A program made the translations under genes and the position numbers. Below are positions 1 to 7,690 of a stretch of DNA of 25,262 nt, one piece after another. The DNA is from Bifidobacterium breve. Its GTDB lineage: Bacteria; Actinomycetota; Acidimicrobiia; IMCC26256. The stretch spans positions 1 through 25,262 of the forward strand of contig CAMDSG010000006.1 in assembly GCA_945907055.1 (NCBI GenBank). Direction: 5' to 3'. The notes beneath the pieces were generated by a model that was given only the letters and a program-made list of their open reading frames with translations, was not told the origin of the DNA and did no database searches. Numbering within the stretch: position 1 is the first letter of the stretch; each line of letters starts with the position of its first letter.

Positions 1-164
1 CCGGTAAGCCCGATCGTGTACGCGCTCCCTGTACTCGGATGCAGGAGTGCTGCTACCTCAAAGGCGCGAGGGCCGCCAGCCTCAACAATGGAGATCAACT
101 TTGCAACCGCTCCGCGATCCCCCGCAACACATCGCTTAACTAACTCAGCAGGATCGAGTTGCAT
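1..164 (-). CDS. meaB: MeaB/ArgK-type GTPase, N-terminal fragment (cut by window edge)
   Basis: Translating the minus strand from the ATG at 164 gives 54 codons running off the window. It begins MQLDPAELVKRCVAGD and ends PSTGSAYTIGLTG. This matches the start of MeaB/ArgK P-loop GTPases: a helical N-terminus with the LxxRxxxGDRxAxAxxIsxvE pattern, then the strand 'IGLTG' that leads into the Walker A loop, which lies outside the window. MeaB proteins load and protect the adenosylcobalamin cofactor of acyl-CoA mutases in the cytoplasm. A mutase large subunit lies about 11 kb upstream at 11150–12748. The gene follows the NifU-like gene after 56 bp and is probably co-transcribed with it. The family call is good for so short a piece; the GTPase motifs themselves cannot be checked. 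Confidence 0.8.
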   Translation of the reverse strand, partial: MQLDPAELVKRCVAGDRGAVAKLISIVEAGGPRAFEVAALLHPSTGSAYTIGLT

Positions 165-220
165 TTCTTAAATCGCTTTACTTGGATCGGGTCGATTGTC
201 GCGGGTCTCTTGACTCGAGA

Positions 221-457
221 TCAAGCGTCCGCGACTACCTCAGTGACACCGGGGACGCGATCCTTGATGATGCGCTCGACGCCGGCCTTGAGAGTCATCG
301 CAGAGACCGGGCAGGTACCGCAAGCGCCGACGAGACTTACATGCACAACACCGGCGTCGTCGATGCTGTTGAAGACAATGTCGCCTCCATCGGCCTGAAG
401 CGCCGGGCGGATTACGTCGATCGCTTCGAGTATGTCGGTCTCCATGGTGCTGCTCAT
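221..457 (-). CDS. NifU C-terminal-domain (Nfu-type) Fe–S scaffold/carrier protein
   Basis: A 78-residue protein consisting only of the NifU C-terminal domain. It has the 'RPALQADGGD' helix-turn near residues 17–26 and the cluster-binding CGTC motif (Cys46, Cys49) followed by Pro. Nfu-type proteins hold a 4Fe–4S cluster between two monomers and pass it to client enzymes. The frame can be opened at a TTG at 466, but GAGAGG at 467–472 would then touch the start codon. The ATG at 457 has that site 9 nt upstream and is preferred; an ATG at 445 is also possible. It lies between murA and meaB on the same strand. No IscU-like domain is fused to it, and no isc or suf genes are in the window. Confidence 0.88.
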   Translation of the reverse strand: MSSTMETDILEAIDVIRPALQADGGDIVFNSIDDAGVVHVSLVGACGTCPVSAMTLKAGVERIIKDRVPGVTEVVADA

Positions 458-466
458 CGCATCCAA

Positions 467-472
467 CCTCTC
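467..472 (-). promoter_or_regulatory. Ribosome binding site deciding the NifU-like start
   Basis: On the minus strand the bases read GAGAGG, 9 nt from the ATG at 457 and directly against the alternative TTG at 466. The spacing favours the ATG. Confidence 0.5.
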
Positions 473-487
473 GGTCTAAATCTTGAT

Positions 488-580
488 TGGCCTCTGAGTG
501 GCCAGCTCGCTCTTCTTCGCTCTTGTCTTCGTCCCTAGTCTGCCACGCCTAGCAACCCCACCCCGGACCGCCTCAGCGGT
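488..580. other. murA–nifU-like spacer with two small inverted repeats
   Basis: The 174-bp spacer between murA and the NifU-like gene holds two short perfect inverted repeats. One is TGGCC/GGCCA (488–492 and 500–504, 7-nt loop) and the other is ACCGC/GCGGT (567–571 and 576–580, 4-nt loop). Neither is followed by a T-run on the minus strand, so neither is a standard intrinsic terminator. They could slow transcription or form mRNA hairpins between the two genes. Nothing else recognisable was seen in this spacer. Confidence 0.3.
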
Positions 581-631
581 TTCAGGTCTCAGTTGGGTCT
601 TAATTGGGACGCATGCCTCCTGTGATAACGC

Positions 632-1903
632 TCACAGCCGAATTACATCTGCCCCTATGGAGGCGAGTCGCCCCGGCAGGTCTACGTATCCTCGATCTAC
701 GTGGTGCCAGTCATGCACGATTGTCTCGCCCTCAGCGCGCAGCCCTGCAATGGCCAACGCTGCTCCGGCCCTCACATCGAATGCCCTCACCGGTGCACCA
801 GAGAGGCGCTCTACTCCCCTGACCACAGCGTGGCGGTCCTCGGTTCGGATATCTGAGCCCATGCGGTTCAACTCGTCAATGAACGAGAAGCGACTATCGA
901 AGATGTTTTCACTCACTATCGAGGTTCCATCAGCAACCGATAGAAGCGCAACGGTCATGGGCATGAAGTCGGTGGCAAACCCTGGGAACGGGAGAGTCGC
1001 TACATCAACGGATCGCAGGCGCTTATCGGCCCGTGCGCGAAGTCCGCTATCGGTGACTGTGATCTCCATACCCATCTGGCGAAGTTTCACAATCACCATC
1101 TCAAGTTGGTCGAAACGAATTCCCTCTAGCGTTATATCTCCACCAGCGACACCGCAGGCCATGAGGAAAGTCCCAGCATCAATACGGTCACCACAGAGTT
1201 CGGTGTTCACGCTCGAGAGTTCGTCGACACCTGTTATCTCAATCGTTGATGTACCAGCGCCTTCAATGCGCGCACCCATTTGATTGAGGAACGCAGCGAG
1301 GTCACGAATCTCGGGCTCTCGCGCAGCGTTCTCAATTACCGTCACTCCATCAGCGGTTACCGCTGCGCTGATGAGATTCTCGGTTGCTCCAACGCTTGGA
1401 AAATCGAGAGCGATGCGTGCGCCAACAAGTTGCTCGCACTTGGCCTCGATAAAGCCGTGGCTCACTTGAAGGGTCGCACCCATTGCCTCTAGTCCGCGGA
1501 AGTGCATATCGAGCTTGCGTTGCCCGATGTTGTCGCCACCTGGCATTGCGACACGCGCCTCTCCACATCTCGCAAGGAGTGGCCCCAAAACATTGATTGA
1601 TGCGCGCATTAACGAGACGAGTTCGTATGGTGCCTCTGGGTTTAGATGCGCGGTCGTGTCAATACTCAGGGTGTCAGCGTTGATGCGCTCAACCTTCGCT
1701 CCAATTGAAGTGAGCACATCAAGCATCACCTCAAGGTCTGCAACCGTTGGAGCGTTCGTTACGGTTGTAGTGCCGCGAGCGAGGAGGGCAGCCGCTAGTT
1801 GCTTACAACCCGAGTTCTTGGAGGCACCCGGGACGCGCAGAGTTCCACTAAGCGGATCACCTGGGCGAATACGTACCTGCGACATAGCAACGAGGGTAGC
1901 CAC
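632..1903 (-). CDS. murA: UDP-N-acetylglucosamine 1-carboxyvinyltransferase MurA, Cys-to-Asp type
   Basis: MurA transfers enolpyruvate from PEP to UDP-GlcNAc, the first committed step of peptidoglycan synthesis in the cytoplasm. The sequence shows the N-terminal substrate-binding 'GASKNS' (Lys29, Asn30), 'MRASI' (Arg100), the catalytic loop 'PGGDNIGQRKLD', 'TDFMPM', and a C-terminal 'DRGY'. The catalytic-loop residue equivalent to E. coli Cys115 is Asp124, as in mycobacterial MurA, so the enzyme is predicted to be insensitive to fosfomycin. At about 420 residues it has normal family length. The GTG at 1903 has GAGG 10 nt upstream. The ATG at 1885 gives a more family-typical N-terminus (MSQVRIRPGD) but lacks a clear Shine-Dalgarno, so the start is uncertain by six codons. 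It lies 48 bp after the crotonase gene. Confidence 0.95.
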   Translation of the reverse strand: MATLVAMSQVRIRPGDPLSGTLRVPGASKNSGCKQLAAALLARGTTTVTNAPTVADLEVMLDVLTSIGAKVERINADTLSIDTTAHLNPEAPYELVSLMRASINVLGPLLARCGEARVAMPGGDNIGQRKLDMHFRGLEAMGATLQVSHGFIEAKCEQLVGARIALDFPSVGATENLISAAVTADGVTVIENAAREPEIRDLAAFLNQMGARIEGAGTSTIEITGVDELSSVNTELCGDRIDAGTFLMACGVAGGDITLEGIRFDQLEMVIVKLRQMGMEITVTDSGLRARADKRLRSVDVATLPFPGFATDFMPMTVALLSVADGTSIVSENIFDSRFSFIDELNRMGSDIRTEDRHAVVRGVERLSGAPVRAFDVRAGAALAIAGLRAEGETIVHDWHHVDRGYVDLPGRLASIGADVIRL

Positions 1904-1951
1904 CGAAACTGGCCCTCACCATCAAGGAGAGAGGATTCCGGGGATTTTTAC

Positions 1952-2764
1952 TTAGGCGTTGCGGAAAACCGGCGGGCGCTGCTCAATAAATGCACCGATA
2001 GCCTCGCCCATGTCAGCGGAGCGAAGGCACTCGGCCTGCCCAACTGCCTCGACGAGTAGCCCCTCGCGAAGCGGTAGGTGACCAGCGGCTGCGACCGCGC
2101 GCTTGGAGTTCTTAATAGCGAGCGGTGGCTGCGCTGCGATGCGCTTCGCTAGTGCATCAACAGTTGGCTCCAACTCTTCATCAGAGACGAGTTGCTCACA
2201 GATTCCAAGAGCAAATGCGGCCTCACCATCAAGTCGTGCAGAGGTGAAGATCATCTCCTTGGCTTTACCTGGCCCGACAAGGCGCGTTAGTCGCTGCGTT
2301 CCACCGAGGTCAGGCATGATCCCATACTTAAGCTCAAGTAACCCAACGCTCGCACCGTGAGTAAAGACGCGAATGTCACATGCGAGTGCTGCCTGTAATC
2401 CGGCGCCCAACGCGTAGCCGCGTACTGCAGCGATTGTTGCGAAGGGTGCCTCCTCGAGCCAGTTGTATGCATCCTGGGTTCGAAGAATTGAGTCGATTGT
2501 TGGGTCCTCGTGCTTGGACTCATCCTTGGGGGGAGCGGTGAGCCCAATACCCTCGCTGAAGACGGTTGTGTCGATACCGCTTGAGAAGGCGCGACCCTCT
2601 CCGCTGAGGATCAAGACACGAATGTCGCCGGGGTTCGCCACCAACTCTGCGCCGAGTTCTCGCATCTCATCCCACATCTCAACACTAAAAGCATTGAGCT
2701 TCTCTGGGCGGTTCATGATGAGGCGGGCGATGTGTCCATGAGTTTCTAGCTTGAGAGTATTCAT
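1952..2764 (-). CDS. Enoyl-CoA hydratase/isomerase (crotonase) family protein
   Basis: A 270-residue crotonase-fold protein of normal length. The N-terminal CoA-binding 'NRPEKLNAF' is at 18–26, the oxyanion-hole region 'GYALGAGL' at 116–123, and the active-site strand 'LLELKYGIMPDLGGTQRLTRLVG' region at 142–164. The second acid of hydratases is present (Glu144). The first is replaced by Gln124, and Asp152 occupies the spot used by PaaG-type isomerases. An isomerase or another crotonase reaction on an acyl-CoA is therefore as likely as hydration. The frame extends to 2860, but those extra 32 codons lie largely inside the upstream hydrolase gene, and the family N-terminus fits the ATG at 2764. 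It is 34 bp downstream of the hydrolase, and that gap is mostly a hairpin. Confidence 0.88.
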   Translation of the reverse strand: MNTLKLETHGHIARLIMNRPEKLNAFSVEMWDEMRELGAELVANPGDIRVLILSGEGRAFSSGIDTTVFSEGIGLTAPPKDESKHEDPTIDSILRTQDAYNWLEEAPFATIAAVRGYALGAGLQAALACDIRVFTHGASVGLLELKYGIMPDLGGTQRLTRLVGPGKAKEMIFTSARLDGEAAFALGICEQLVSDEELEPTVDALAKRIAAQPPLAIKNSKRAVAAAGHLPLREGLLVEAVGQAECLRSADMGEAIGAFIEQRPPVFRNA

Positions 2765-2765
2765 T

Positions 2766-2783
2766 GCGGGTGACTTTACCCGC
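2766..2783 (-). promoter_or_regulatory. GC-rich hairpin directly before the crotonase start
   Basis: The arms GCGGGT (2766–2771) and ACCCGC (2778–2783) are a perfect 6-bp inverted repeat with a 6-nt loop, ending 1 nt before the ATG at 2764. It covers the position where a Shine-Dalgarno site would be, and no other such site is visible. It could restrain translation of the crotonase or protect the upstream mRNA end. The regulatory role is inference. Confidence 0.4.
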
Positions 2784-2798
2784 TGCGCAACTATGCGG

Positions 2799-3467
2799 TC
2801 AGAGCGAGGCAACCCAAGTAGCAGAGGCTTGCGCCATGTCAGCGAGAACATCCTCAACACTCAGGCCACTTGAGCGCAGCGGCTTGAACCCATGATCTCC
2901 AGACTCGATCCAGTGCCAAGCGACGCGACCCTTGACGCGGCGAGCAGCCTTTCGCAGCTCCGGCTGAGCGCCGAGAGCATCCCTGGTACCGCTTACAAAA
3001 AGCGTTGGGATGCTGATGCGCTTTAGATGCTCGACACGTAGCTTCTCGGGCTTGCCGGCAGGGTGGAGCGGGTAACCGAGGAGAAGGAGCCCTAGTGCCT
3101 GAAGTGGATCCTGCTCATCCCCAACAGCAAGCGAGCAGTACCTTCCCCCCATTGATCGTCCCCCGACGACGATGCGCTTGGGGGCGAGCCCAGTGAGGAG
3201 CGAGAGGTCGGCGGCGGCTCTGCGAGTTGCGTCGAGGAGAACGTTGGGGCGATCGGGCGCACGCCTCCCCGCATCTCGGTATGGATAATTAAAACGAAGA
3301 GATGGGATCCCGAGCGCAGTAAGCGCATCTGCCACCGCGATAAGCGCAGGTGCATCGAGGTCTGATCCTGCACCGTGCGCAAGGAGCACTGCCCGATCGG
3401 GTTGATGATTCGCACGCTTTGGGGAAGCGAACCTGTTTGTGTATTTGAGAGTTTTAGATTTCGTCAT
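2799..3467 (-). CDS. Alpha/beta hydrolase (KANL3/TEX30-like, dienelactone-hydrolase-like)
   Basis: A 222-residue single-domain alpha/beta hydrolase without a signal peptide. The oxyanion 'HGAGSD' is at 31–36, the nucleophile elbow 'GGRSMGG' places Ser105, and 'SGTRDAL' and 'GDHGFKP' supply the likely Asp163 and His192 of the triad. The 'GRSMGGR' elbow and the 'HGAGSDLDAP' opening are typical of the KANL3/TEX30-like branch, whose bacterial members have no settled substrate. The frame opens at a GTG at 3479, but the ATG at 3467 overlaps the TGA of the upstream peptidase gene (ATGA), the usual sign of translational coupling. Esterase or thioesterase activity is possible but not shown. Confidence 0.85.
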   Translation of the reverse strand: MTKSKTLKYTNRFASPKRANHQPDRAVLLAHGAGSDLDAPALIAVADALTALGIPSLRFNYPYRDAGRRAPDRPNVLLDATRRAAADLSLLTGLAPKRIVVGGRSMGGRYCSLAVGDEQDPLQALGLLLLGYPLHPAGKPEKLRVEHLKRISIPTLFVSGTRDALGAQPELRKAARRVKGRVAWHWIESGDHGFKPLRSSGLSVEDVLADMAQASATWVASL

Positions 3468-5497
3468 TGCGACAGCCACTTATCAAGGAACGCGACACTG
3501 CGATCGAAATCGTCTCGAATGGTCTCGGGCCCCGACCAACCGTGCCCCTCGCCTGCGTATTCGTGCGACTCGATCTCTGCCCCACCCGCGCGCGCCGCCG
3601 CAACGAAGTCTCGCATCTGTGCCACTGGCACCACTTCGTCTGCATCTCCGTGGAGCATCAGAGTTGGGACGCTCAAGCGATGCGCATGTGTGATCGGCGA
3701 GCGCTCAACATATAGATCGCGCGCCTCTGGCAACTCCCCCACGAGCCTCTGCGCATAGTGCTTCTCAAATCTGTAATCAGTCTCCGCAAGCGAGAAGAGA
3801 TCAGTAACGCCGTAGACGCTGATGCAGGCCTTTACAAGGTCGGGGCGAAGCAGAGCGACGAGTAGCGCAAGCATTCCTCCTGCACTCCCACCGGTGATGG
3901 CGATGCGAGGGGGGTTGAGATTCATGGCGTCAACATCGGCAGCGCTAGATACTGCTACTCGAGATACTGCCTCTATCCCTGCGATTACATCATCTAGATC
4001 CAACGCACCCCAACCGCCATCTAGCGCGCGCAGGTGAGCACGCCCGCTTCCGTAGGAACCGCGCGGATTTGGGCGCAGCACCCCCCAACCATGGGATAGA
4101 AGTGCTGCCACATTTGGGCTCCATCGTGCAGTCGCTGCTCCTGTTGGCCCACCATGCAGATCGAATATCAACGGAGGATTCTCAACCCCAGGCGGGAGGT
4201 AGAGCAGGCCTGTTATCTCAAGGTCGCCGCTCATCCAACTGACTATCTTGGGCTCCACAAGGCAACCCTGAGCGAAGGTCGCCTTATCGAACCCGATTGG
4301 GTCTCCATCTGCGATCTCGATGCGCTCGCCAAATTGAGTGCCACCACTGCTCGCCTCAGAAGTATTTGGATAGAGCGCGGCTGAATACAAAACAACGCGC
4401 GGCGGAGTACGCGCACCTGATCGAACTGCAGCGATGCCTTGCGGCCCCCATGAGACTCCATGGTGCCAAGCCTTTGCTATCTCTATTATTTCTGGCTCTA
4501 TTACTTCTGCATCGCCCGACTGCTCATCACCAACCTCTGCGCAGACCAGTCGTCCAAACCCACCCTCGTTACGGCACCAAGCAATGCGCTTGCTATCAGG
4601 GCTCCATGCGTAACTACGTTGCCCTGCTCCCCATGGAGCCTCACCGGCCTCAAAGAGTCCCTGATTCAACAACGCTGCGTTAGAGCCGTCTATATCGCCT
4701 ACACATACACGCAGCCAACCATCTCTATCCGTCAGCCATGCGAGGCGGGTTCCGTCTGGAGAGAAACGGGGCTGACCTACCTGCGTATCGGGCCCGCCAG
4801 CGACTACGCGCTGATTGCTCATTACTCCATTACGAAAATCGGCCACGACAATTCGCGATGAATCCCAAGGCATCTCGGGGTTGCTCCACTCATGCCAAGC
4901 AAGAAGCGTTCCATCGGGCGACCATGACGGGTCCCATGCGAAGTCGGCACTTGAAATCGCTAGTGGCTCCACCGAGTGCTCGCGATTGTTTCGCGCATTA
5001 AGCGCGGCGCCTATCGAGAGGACCACGATCTCCATAGCGTCACTACGTTCGCGTGTAACGGCTAGCCACTCGCCATCGTTAGATACCGATGGCGCCAAAT
5101 ATCGCGACCCGACGCCACCAAGCGCATCATCAATGAGCACTCGCTCGAGACTGTTCTCGAGACTGTTCTCGGCACCAGGCTCGAGCTCGAGTAAAACCAC
5201 GCGAGCATCAGAGGCAACAACTACAACACTGGCATCATCACGCCAAGCCCACGTGCCCCCATAGGTCGCGGGCGTCCTGCGCACCCGCGTGCCGAGACTC
5301 TGCGGGGCGCCGATGAGCTGATCTGCGGCCATATTTAGAAAAAAGAATCGAGTTGAGCCCTCAACCTCCTCTAGCCACCCCAAGCGAGTGCCCTCAGGGC
5401 TCCATCGAGGCTCGGAGACGGCAAGAAAATCCAACGCCTGAGCGAGTTTTGGCCTCCCTTCGTCGCCCGAGGAGGGGCTCATAGCATCAGGATTCAC
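3464..5497 (-). CDS. S9 family prolyl-oligopeptidase-like serine peptidase
   Basis: A 677-residue protein in two parts. The N-terminal part (about 20–400) is a beta-propeller with WD40/TolB-like blades such as 'WSPEGTRLGW', 'WSPDGTLLAW', 'FSPDGTRLAW' and 'WSPDSKRIAW'. The C-terminal part (about 420–677) is an alpha/beta hydrolase domain with 'DLHGGPTG', the nucleophile motif GGSAGG (Ser538), 'HGDADEVVP' (Asp620) and 'GEGHGW' (His652). This is the layout of acyl-aminoacyl or dipeptidyl peptidases of family S9, which trim short peptides. No signal peptide is visible, so it is probably cytoplasmic. The start is the GTG at 5497; the ATG at 5482 is five codons in and has no clear Shine-Dalgarno either. 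It heads the left minus-strand block and is divergent from the glycosyltransferase. Confidence 0.93.
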   Translation of the reverse strand: MNPDAMSPSSGDEGRPKLAQALDFLAVSEPRWSPEGTRLGWLEEVEGSTRFFFLNMAADQLIGAPQSLGTRVRRTPATYGGTWAWRDDASVVVVASDARVVLLELEPGAENSLENSLERVLIDDALGGVGSRYLAPSVSNDGEWLAVTRERSDAMEIVVLSIGAALNARNNREHSVEPLAISSADFAWDPSWSPDGTLLAWHEWSNPEMPWDSSRIVVADFRNGVMSNQRVVAGGPDTQVGQPRFSPDGTRLAWLTDRDGWLRVCVGDIDGSNAALLNQGLFEAGEAPWGAGQRSYAWSPDSKRIAWCRNEGGFGRLVCAEVGDEQSGDAEVIEPEIIEIAKAWHHGVSWGPQGIAAVRSGARTPPRVVLYSAALYPNTSEASSGGTQFGERIEIADGDPIGFDKATFAQGCLVEPKIVSWMSGDLEITGLLYLPPGVENPPLIFDLHGGPTGAATARWSPNVAALLSHGWGVLRPNPRGSYGSGRAHLRALDGGWGALDLDDVIAGIEAVSRVAVSSAADVDAMNLNPPRIAITGGSAGGMLALLVALLRPDLVKACISVYGVTDLFSLAETDYRFEKHYAQRLVGELPEARDLYVERSPITHAHRLSVPTLMLHGDADEVVPVAQMRDFVAAARAGGAEIESHEYAGEGHGWSGPETIRDDFDRSVAFLDKWLSQ
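5144..5167 (-). repeat. 12-bp tandem duplication inside the S9 peptidase gene
   Basis: Two perfect 12-bp copies (5144–5155 and 5156–5167) encode a repeated Asn-Ser-Leu-Glu between propeller strands (residues about 111–118). It looks like a recent in-frame slippage event in a surface loop. Confidence 0.7.
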
Positions 5498-5612
5498 AGC
5501 CCTGAGGGTACCCGGGTAAGGCCTCGAACTGCTCCACTAGGCCACTAAATCAAGGCTCTCTCCGCCCGGGGGTTTGCCCTGAAGACCCAATCCCCGGGAG
5601 AATCAACTACCC

Positions 5613-6965
5613 ATGCCTTCCCAAGATGCCTCTCAAAGCACGCCTAACACCGCCGTCGCGCCAATTACGCGCGACCGATCTAGCGATCGGACCAGCGATA
5701 GCTCTAATGCTCGACCGCTTCGCATCGCTTGGCTTATCTATCGCGGTAACCCACACTGCGGCGGCCAGGGCGTCTACTCCCGCTACGTCGCACGCGAGAT
5801 CGCAGCCATGGGTCACCACATTGAGGTCATCTCAGGTGAGCCCTACCCCGAGCTTGATGATCCTTCACAGTTAGTGAAGATGCCAGGGCTTGATCTCTAT
5901 CGCGCCAGCAATCCATTTCGCGTGCCGTGGCCGTGGGAGTTCCGCGACCGTGTAGACCTCGCGGAGTTTGCAATTATGTGTGGCGCCGGATTCCCGGAGC
6001 CTTGGGCATTCAGCATGAGAGCACGCAAATATCTTGAGACCCGCCGCGGAGACTTCGATCTAATCCACGACAACCAGTGCTTCGGCACAGGGCTCCTCGG
6101 GATGATGAACGACGGATGGCCGGTAGTTGCAACCCTGCACCACCCCATCACTGTTGACCGCGACCTCGAGCTCGAGCATGCCTCTGGCAGGTGGCGACGC
6201 TTCAACCTTCGTCGCTGGTACGCATTCCTTGGCATGCAGATGAAGGTTGCACGCGAGATGCCTCGACTTGTCACCGTCTCTGAGTCATCCAAGCGTGACA
6301 TCATCGCTCAAATGGGCGTGAAGGAAGATCGCCTGCATATCGTTCCGGTTGGGGTAGATCAAGACTCCTTCAAGCCGATGCCCGAGGTAAAACGCGTTAA
6401 GGGTCGCATCATGACTACGGCGAGTGCGGATGTACCCATGAAGGGCCTAACGCCTTTACTTGAAGGCTTAGCGAAGCTTCGCACCGAGAACCCAGATGCC
6501 CATTTGGTCATCATTGGTCGCACAAAAGAGAAGAGCGCGACCCCTGCACTCATCGAGCGCCTTGGTCTCTCTGGCGTCGTTGAGTTTGTATCCGGCGTTG
6601 CCCAGGAGCGCATTGTTGAGTTGTACGCAGAGGCAGAGGTAGCAGTTGTCCCCTCGCTCTATGAAGGCTTCTCGTTACCCGCTATTGAGGCTATGGCCTG
6701 TGGCGTTCCACTAGTTGCAACTACCGGTGGCGCACTCCCCGAGGTTGTAGGCCCTGACGGCATTGCTGCTCTCACAGTTGAGCCGGGGAACGCAGATGCA
6801 CTCGCTCAGGCGATCGGTCGCATGCTTGGCGATGCAGAACTACGCGAACGTCTCGGCGCTGCCGGGCGCGATCGAGTGCTCAATCGCTTTACATGGAGAC
6901 GAACTGCTGAGGGAATGCTTGAGCACTGGTACGCGCAACTCGAAGAGCAGGGCGTGGTCCTCTAA
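5613..6965 (+). CDS. GT4-family glycosyltransferase (GT-B fold)
   Basis: A 450-residue retaining glycosyltransferase of the GT4 type. Residues 1–34 are rich in Ser, Asp and Arg and look disordered. The N-terminal Rossmann domain starts at 'LRIAWLIYRG' and has the acceptor-side glycine loop 'CGGQGVYSRYVAREI' (49–63). The C-terminal nucleotide-sugar domain has 'ASADVPMKGL', 'LVIIGR' and the EX7E motif with Glu351 and Glu359 in 'EGFSLPAIEAMACG'. Such enzymes transfer a sugar from a nucleotide donor to a lipid or glycan at the inner membrane face; donor and acceptor cannot be read from sequence. The ATG at 5613 has GGGAG about 12 nt upstream. Its TAA shares one base with the next ATG (TAATG), so it is coupled to the methyltransferase gene. 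Confidence 0.92.
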   Translation: MPSQDASQSTPNTAVAPITRDRSSDRTSDSSNARPLRIAWLIYRGNPHCGGQGVYSRYVAREIAAMGHHIEVISGEPYPELDDPSQLVKMPGLDLYRASNPFRVPWPWEFRDRVDLAEFAIMCGAGFPEPWAFSMRARKYLETRRGDFDLIHDNQCFGTGLLGMMNDGWPVVATLHHPITVDRDLELEHASGRWRRFNLRRWYAFLGMQMKVAREMPRLVTVSESSKRDIIAQMGVKEDRLHIVPVGVDQDSFKPMPEVKRVKGRIMTTASADVPMKGLTPLLEGLAKLRTENPDAHLVIIGRTKEKSATPALIERLGLSGVVEFVSGVAQERIVELYAEAEVAVVPSLYEGFSLPAIEAMACGVPLVATTGGALPEVVGPDGIAALTVEPGNADALAQAIGRMLGDAELRERLGAAGRDRVLNRFTWRRTAEGMLEHWYAQLEEQGVVL

Positions 6966-7690
6966 TGCTTACAGTCGATTTTGACCGCATAGGTCTGCGC
7001 ACCGGTGACCGCATTCTGGACATGGGTTGTGGTGGCGGGCGCCACGCGTTCGAGGCTTGGCGTCGAGGAGCAACAGTTGTTGCGCTCGATTACTCCGAGT
7101 CAGAGCTGAAAGACGTTCGCGGAATCATCGGCGGAATGATCGCCGCTGGCGAGATCCCCGGGAACCCCATGGAGGCAGCAGGTGGCGTCTGCAACGGTGA
7201 TGCGCTCAACTTGCCGTTCCCTGACAACTCATTCGACATCGTTATTGCCTCCGAGGTACTCGAGCACCTGTGGGCCGATGACAGGGCAATTGCAGAGTTA
7301 ACGCGTGTTCTTAAGCCAGGTGGACGCATGGCAGTAACCGTGCCGAATCGCTTCCCTGAGCGCATCTGCTGGGCTCTAGACGACAAGTACCACGACACTC
7401 CAGGTGGGCACGTTCGTATCTACCGACGCGCTGACCTAGAGGCCAAACTCCGTCGCACTGGACTCACTCTCGAGGGCCATGGCTTCGCCCATGCGCTGCA
7501 CTCCCCTTACTGGTGGATTCGTTGTGCCGGCGGGGTCCAGGAATCAGAGCGTTTCTTTGCACGCAAGTACCACGATATCCTCGTCTATCAGTTGATGAAA
7601 CAACCCAAGTGGCTAAACAGCATCGACAACGCACTTAACCCTGTGCTCGGCAAGAGCGTCATTCTCTATTCGCGAAAAGCAGCTGCATGA
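6965..7690 (+). CDS. Class I SAM-dependent methyltransferase (Methyltransf_11-like)
   Basis: A 241-residue class I methyltransferase. Motif I is 'LDMGCGGG' (18–25) and the acidic ribose-binding residue is in 'ALDYSE' (Asp40). 'GDALNLPFPDNSFD' and 'LKPGGRMAVTVPN' are the later core strands. The C-terminal third carries 'GGHVRIYRR' and an aromatic-rich stretch 'HSPYWWIRCAGG', which may form the acceptor site. It would move a methyl group to a small molecule, lipid or sugar; the substrate is unknown. It overlaps both neighbours (TAATG before, ATGA after), so the three plus-strand genes form a tight operon and probably serve one product. Confidence 0.9.
   Translation: MLTVDFDRIGLRTGDRILDMGCGGGRHAFEAWRRGATVVALDYSESELKDVRGIIGGMIAAGEIPGNPMEAAGGVCNGDALNLPFPDNSFDIVIASEVLEHLWADDRAIAELTRVLKPGGRMAVTVPNRFPERICWALDDKYHDTPGGHVRIYRRADLEAKLRRTGLTLEGHGFAHALHSPYWWIRCAGGVQESERFFARKYHDILVYQLMKQPKWLNSIDNALNPVLGKSVILYSRKAAA

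Noticed and set aside
498..1283. 261-codon plus-strand open frame opposite murA
   Set aside because: It is antisense to a clear murA, rich in Ser, Arg and Pro, and has no domain-like pattern; it is a shadow of the GC-biased coding strand.
2765..2860. N-terminal extension of the crotonase frame
   Set aside because: It mostly overlaps the end of the hydrolase gene, and family proteins start at the internal ATG.
5499..5560. tRNA-like string (TAGTGGAGCAGTTCGAGGCC on the minus strand) in the divergent gap
   Set aside because: No 7-bp acceptor stem or anticodon arm pairs around it; it is likely chance in a GC-rich gap with small palindromes.
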